A DNA stretch of 10,523 nucleotides. Origin: JAQVUB01 sp033809415. GTDB taxonomy: Bacteria > Verrucomicrobiota > Lentisphaeria > Oligosphaerales > Oligosphaeraceae. Under the pieces are notes generated by a model. The model was not told the origin of the DNA. It saw only the letters and a program-made list of their open reading frames with translations, and did not search any database. The translations under genes were made by a program, and so were the position numbers. The stretch covers positions 1 to 10,523 of the forward strand of contig JAPXLT010000161.1 in the NCBI GenBank assembly GCA_033809415.1. Direction: 5' to 3'. Shown piece by piece: positions 7,668-10,523 of the stretch; within the stretch, counting starts at the first letter, position 1, and each line of letters starts with the position of its first letter.

Positions 7668-7741
7668 GACACGAAAAAATTTCATGGAAAATACGACTTG
7701 TTCTCGCAGAAAAAGCCATTTCCATGAAATTTTTTCGTGTC
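7668..7741. repeat. 23-bp perfect inverted repeat in the gap before the GH2 gene
   Basis: The arms 7668-7690 (GACACGAAAAAATTTCATGG and the next three bases) and 7719-7741 are exact reverse complements, with a 28-base loop. The stem is AT-rich and built on the CACGAA word. A seven-T run at 7642-7648 precedes it and another T-rich run sits in the right arm. It could end transcription of the large gene, or be a repeat remnant whose two copies inserted head to head. I see no gene in 7608-7838. Confidence 0.8.
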
Positions 7742-7751
7742 TTTTCGGGCA

Positions 7752-7766
7752 TTTCGTTGTTCAAAA
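7752..7766 (-). repeat. Dispersed repeat, inverted copy of 1288-1302
   Basis: The 15 bases are the exact reverse complement of 1288-1302, and the similarity continues loosely outward through a CGAAA-type word. Both copies lie in a gap downstream of a gene. The copy directly adjoins the 23-bp inverted repeat, so the two may belong to one composite element. Confidence 0.65.
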
Positions 7767-7838
7767 GTCATCTCATAGGCTTCAAAAAACCACTTTTGCT
7801 TTCACTCGATGGGATGACTGTGATCAGGAATCAAGAAA

Positions 7839-10280
7839 ATGGAAAACGACAGCAATTTTGTGACGTTAAATGGTTCGGATTGGGAAGCTCAGTATTTTCT
7901 TTCTGACGAACAGTTTTATGATTGGAGCGGGCGTCCCCGCAGGCTGGAGAATATGCTGATGGACTCCGCCCGGAGTTCCGGCTTTCTTTCCGGTGCCGAG
8001 GCGCCGGGCGCCCTGAAAGGAACGGTGCCAGGATGTGACCGGACTTTCCTTTTGGAAAATCAACAGATCGAGGAGCCGTATTATGGGCGAAACCTGGAAC
8101 GCAGCGTCTGGGCGGAAAAAGCGGCATGGTCTTTCCGCAAGCGGTTTACAGTGCCAAAACAGTGGCTTGGACGGCGCATCCGCATCGACTTTGCGGGGAT
8201 TGATTACGAAGCGACTTTTTTCCTGAATGGCGTCTATCTGGGAACGCACCGGGGCGCCTTTGTGCCCTGCGGCTGGGACATCACGGAATGGGTGAAATTC
8301 GGCGAGGAGAATCTGATTGCCGTCAGCTTTCTGCCTGCTCCCCAGGGAGGGTCTAATCATTATGACCATGTACCGGCCGATTTTGCCAAGTATCATCGCA
8401 CCCAACTTGGCTTTGGCTGGGACTGGTCCCGGAAATTTGTCCCGACAGGCATTTGGGACGACGTCATCCTCTCCTCCTATGAAAAGGTTCGTCTCAAGGA
8501 CTGGCATACTTCATTTTCCGGGGAGCTTGTCTCCTTGTCCCTGGCCATCGAATCCCGTTTTGAAGAAAAGCGGCTGCCACTGGAAGTAGCCTTGGTTCCT
8601 CCCAAAGGACAAGGCAAGGAAGTGATTTTGAAAAAGAGCCTTTCCCTGCGTGGGGGGCACAATGAAGCGGAATTTCAGTTGCAAGTGCCTGGTTTGCGCC
8701 GCTGGATGCCCAATGGTCTTGGGGAGCCTTTCCTCTATGAATTGAAGATTTGCCTGGCTGGGGAGGAAGTCGTGCGCCGGGAAGTCGGCTTCAAGGAAGT
8801 GTCGATGAAACGGAATCCCGACGCCCCCGAAGACGCCCATCCCCTGCTGTTTGTGATCAACGGCCAGGAAATATTCATCAACGGCGTCAATTGGGTTCCC
8901 CCGGACCTGATGCCTTCCCGGCTTACCGCGGAGGACTACCAATTTCTGGTGGCCCAGGCAGCCAATGCAGGGATCAACCTCTTCCGCATGTGGGGTGGCG
9001 GCCAGCTCGAGAAAGATTCGTTCTATGAGGCATGCGACCGTCATGGCATCCTGGTCTGGCACGAGTTCTACCACGCATGCAGCAACTCCCCGAAAAATGA
9101 TTCGGAGTACGTGGCGTTCAAGGAACGGGAGGCACGTTCTGTTCTTCGCCGCCTCCGCCGGCATGTCTGCCTCTCGCTGGTCTGTGGCGGAAACGAAATG
9201 CAGTACTACGGGGAAATCCCGGACGCCCCGCTTTTGAAGATGTATGGGGAGGTCGCCAAGGAGATGACTCCTGGACTCCCGTACCATGTCTCGAGCCCGG
9301 ACCTTTCCCGGCCGGGGGAACGCCCGCATGGCCCATGGAATTTCCAGGAGCATTCTTCCTACAATGCCCATTTCCGCCAACTTGCATCGGAGTACGGCTG
9401 CAATGCAATGCCGGTCTACGAAAGCCTGCGGCGGTTCATTCCGGAGGCGGAATGCCAGGCGCGGGAGGGGCAGTCGCTCCAGTACCATTTCCTGAACCCG
9501 GCACGCTTGCGCCCTGTCTATGCCTTTGATGTCCAGCTCCAGAAATTCAAGGTGGAGACCACGGAGCAGTTTTGCAATGCCACCCTGTTGGCGCAGGCCG
9601 ACGTCGCCCTCTACATGACTGAGCACTACAGAAGGCTTTTCCCGGCAAGTTCCGGAAGCATTTTCTGGCAATACAACGAGCCCTGGCCGACCTGCGCCTG
9701 GAGCATTGTGGACTATTACGGGGTTCCCAAGCAGGCGCTCCATGCCCTGAAACAGGCCAGCGCACCCGTGCTGCTCTCCCTCAAGGACAACAGCTGGTGC
9801 ATTCCGGACGGCGTCCTGCAAGCCGAGTGGAATTGCACCGTCGCGCCCCATGCGACATCCGACCGTACCGTGGAAGCCCGGCTCTCCCTGTGGACTGCCG
9901 CCGGGCAGCTGCTGCTGCAAAAACGGAAGCGCCTTGCCCTGACCGCCGGAACCCAGACCCTCCTGCGCCTGAAGGAGAAGGTGCCTGGCGGGGACGTCCT
10001 CGTCGTCCGGATGGAAATTCCGGGAATTGCTTCCGCAACCCGACTTTACGGCTCCCCTGATTTCACGGCGTTTTTCAGCCGCAGCGCGGAAGTGAGCATT
10101 GTGCAGGAGAAAAACGATGCATACCGGGTTGAAAACAAGGGAAAACACTGCGCTCTTTGCGTGCGGCTTGCCACGCTGAAAGGGGCGCCTGATACCGCCA
10201 ATGCATTTTTTTCTGATGATTATCTAACCTTGCTTCCCGGTGAAATCCGCCGTGTCAGCCTGATACGAAAGGGAAAGTGA
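7839..10280 (+). CDS. Glycoside hydrolase family 2 protein, beta-mannosidase type
   Basis: An 813-residue retaining exo-glycosidase, most like beta-mannosidases that remove terminal mannose from mannooligosaccharides. There is no signal peptide, so it probably acts in the cytoplasm on imported fragments. RBS AGGAA (7826-7830) lies 8 bases before the ATG. Domains: N-terminal GH2 jelly roll (about 1-210, with WSFRKRF at 97 and the GFGWDWSRKFVPTGIW signature at 191); Ig-like domain (215-325, with RWMPNGLGEPFLYEL); TIM barrel (about 338-640, with FINGVNWVPPDLMP and NLFRMWGGG); and C-terminal beta domains (646-813). CGGNE places the acid/base at Glu453; ASEYG places the nucleophile at Glu518; SIFWQYNEPWP follows near 606. 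The spacing of the two glutamates, 65 residues, is shorter than I recall for characterised beta-mannosidases (about 90-100). Length fits the family. Related exo-glucosaminidase or mannosylglycoprotein activities cannot be excluded. The gene follows the large secreted enzyme after 231 bases and may have its own promoter. Confidence 0.9.
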   Translation: MENDSNFVTLNGSDWEAQYFLSDEQFYDWSGRPRRLENMLMDSARSSGFLSGAEAPGALKGTVPGCDRTFLLENQQIEEPYYGRNLERSVWAEKAAWSFRKRFTVPKQWLGRRIRIDFAGIDYEATFFLNGVYLGTHRGAFVPCGWDITEWVKFGEENLIAVSFLPAPQGGSNHYDHVPADFAKYHRTQLGFGWDWSRKFVPTGIWDDVILSSYEKVRLKDWHTSFSGELVSLSLAIESRFEEKRLPLEVALVPPKGQGKEVILKKSLSLRGGHNEAEFQLQVPGLRRWMPNGLGEPFLYELKICLAGEEVVRREVGFKEVSMKRNPDAPEDAHPLLFVINGQEIFINGVNWVPPDLMPSRLTAEDYQFLVAQAANAGINLFRMWGGGQLEKDSFYEACDRHGILVWHEFYHACSNSPKNDSEYVAFKEREARSVLRRLRRHVCLSLVCGGNEMQYYGEIPDAPLLKMYGEVAKEMTPGLPYHVSSPDLSRPGERPHGPWNFQEHSSYNAHFRQLASEYGCNAMPVYESLRRFIPEAECQAREGQSLQYHFLNPARLRPVYAFDVQLQKFKVETTEQFCNATLLAQADVALYMTEHYRRLFPASSGSIFWQYNEPWPTCAWSIVDYYGVPKQALHALKQASAPVLLSLKDNSWCIPDGVLQAEWNCTVAPHATSDRTVEARLSLWTAAGQLLLQKRKRLALTAGTQTLLRLKEKVPGGDVLVVRMEIPGIASATRLYGSPDFTAFFSRSAEVSIVQEKNDAYRVENKGKHCALCVRLATLKGAPDTANAFFSDDYLTLLPGEIRRVSLIRKGK

Positions 10281-10384
10281 AAGAGTGGCACTAAAGCAAA
10301 ACTTCAGCATCACGGCGAAATGGCTAAGCATAATTTTAAGCTCCTGCGGCGCAAAGTATTATGCCGATCAGACGATACAACTCC

Positions 10385-10401
10385 GTAAAGCCGACCTTGG
10401 C
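10385..10401 (+). repeat. Dispersed 17-mer, copy B
   Basis: An exact, same-orientation copy of GTAAAGCCGACCTTGGC found at 46-62. Its last six bases are also the first bases of the inverted repeat that follows. It lies about 100 bases after the GH2 stop codon. Confidence 0.75.
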
Positions 10402-10456
10402 GTTCTTGGCGCTTGCTTCCTTGTCATTGAACCGCCAAGACGCCAAGAACGCCAAG
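10396..10456. repeat. 16-bp inverted repeat with tandem CGCCAAG units
   Basis: CTTGGCGTTCTTGGCG (10396-10411) is the exact reverse complement of 10441-10456, with a 29-base loop. With a one-base bulge the pairing can extend inward by four bases. The right side holds three CGCCAAG words, at 10433, 10441 and 10450, separated by A and AA; the left arm holds the complement of two. No T-run follows, so a terminator is possible only in the loose sense. The region 10281-10523 contains no gene that I can support. Confidence 0.75.
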
Positions 10457-10523
10457 CAATCGGAGGAAACAACAAACCAGGCCGAAATTTCGCTTGCAAG
10501 CTCAGTCGTCAAAACAACATCCC

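Noticed and set aside
8511..10148. A 545-codon open frame on the minus strand opposite the GH2 gene
   Set aside because: It lies wholly inside the GH2 gene, whose motifs are unmistakable. The opposite frame stays open because of GC-rich codon use, and its translation shows no recognisable domain.

Overview
The window looks like chromosomal DNA from a Lentisphaerota (Victivallis-like) or closely related PVC-group bacterium of moderate GC content. The main clue is the second gene, which has the FTLIELLVVIAII pseudopilin start without the usual glycine before the cleavage site, plus a C-terminal H-X9-DG motif. Such proteins are massively expanded in that group. The assignment is an inference from gene content, since no rRNA is present.

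Layout, all four genes on the + strand: (1) positions 1-297, non-coding, with a GC-rich hairpin, a dispersed 17-mer, a ten-unit 11-bp tandem repeat and a TTCGTG-type repeat. (2) 298-1275, a LacI-family regulator. (3) 1276-1464, a short dispersed repeat, a plausible promoter and two CG-centred dyads over the expected transcription start. (4) 1465-2286, a secreted or surface pseudopilin with a long leader. (5) 2287-2606, a gene-free gap occupied by a nested inverted-repeat and hairpin element. (6) 2607-7607, a 1666-residue exported multidomain protein with a probable glycosidase barrel between carbohydrate-binding-like domains. (7) 7608-7838, a gap with a 23-bp perfect inverted repeat. (8) 7839-10280, an apparently cytoplasmic GH2 enzyme of beta-mannosidase type. 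(9) 10281-10523, no gene, but an inverted repeat made of CGCCAAG units and a second copy of the 17-mer.

Taken together this reads as a small glycan-use locus: a sugar-responsive repressor, a pseudopilin, a very large exported binding and hydrolysing protein, and an intracellular exo-acting mannosidase-like enzyme to finish the released oligosaccharides. No transporter or SusC/D pair is present in the window. The chemistry of the glycan is not shown; beta-mannoside content is suggested only by the GH2 gene.

The least explained parts are the intergenic regions, where several unrelated short-word repeat families fill almost every gap, and the recurring question of why a pseudopilin sits between a LacI regulator and glycosidases.
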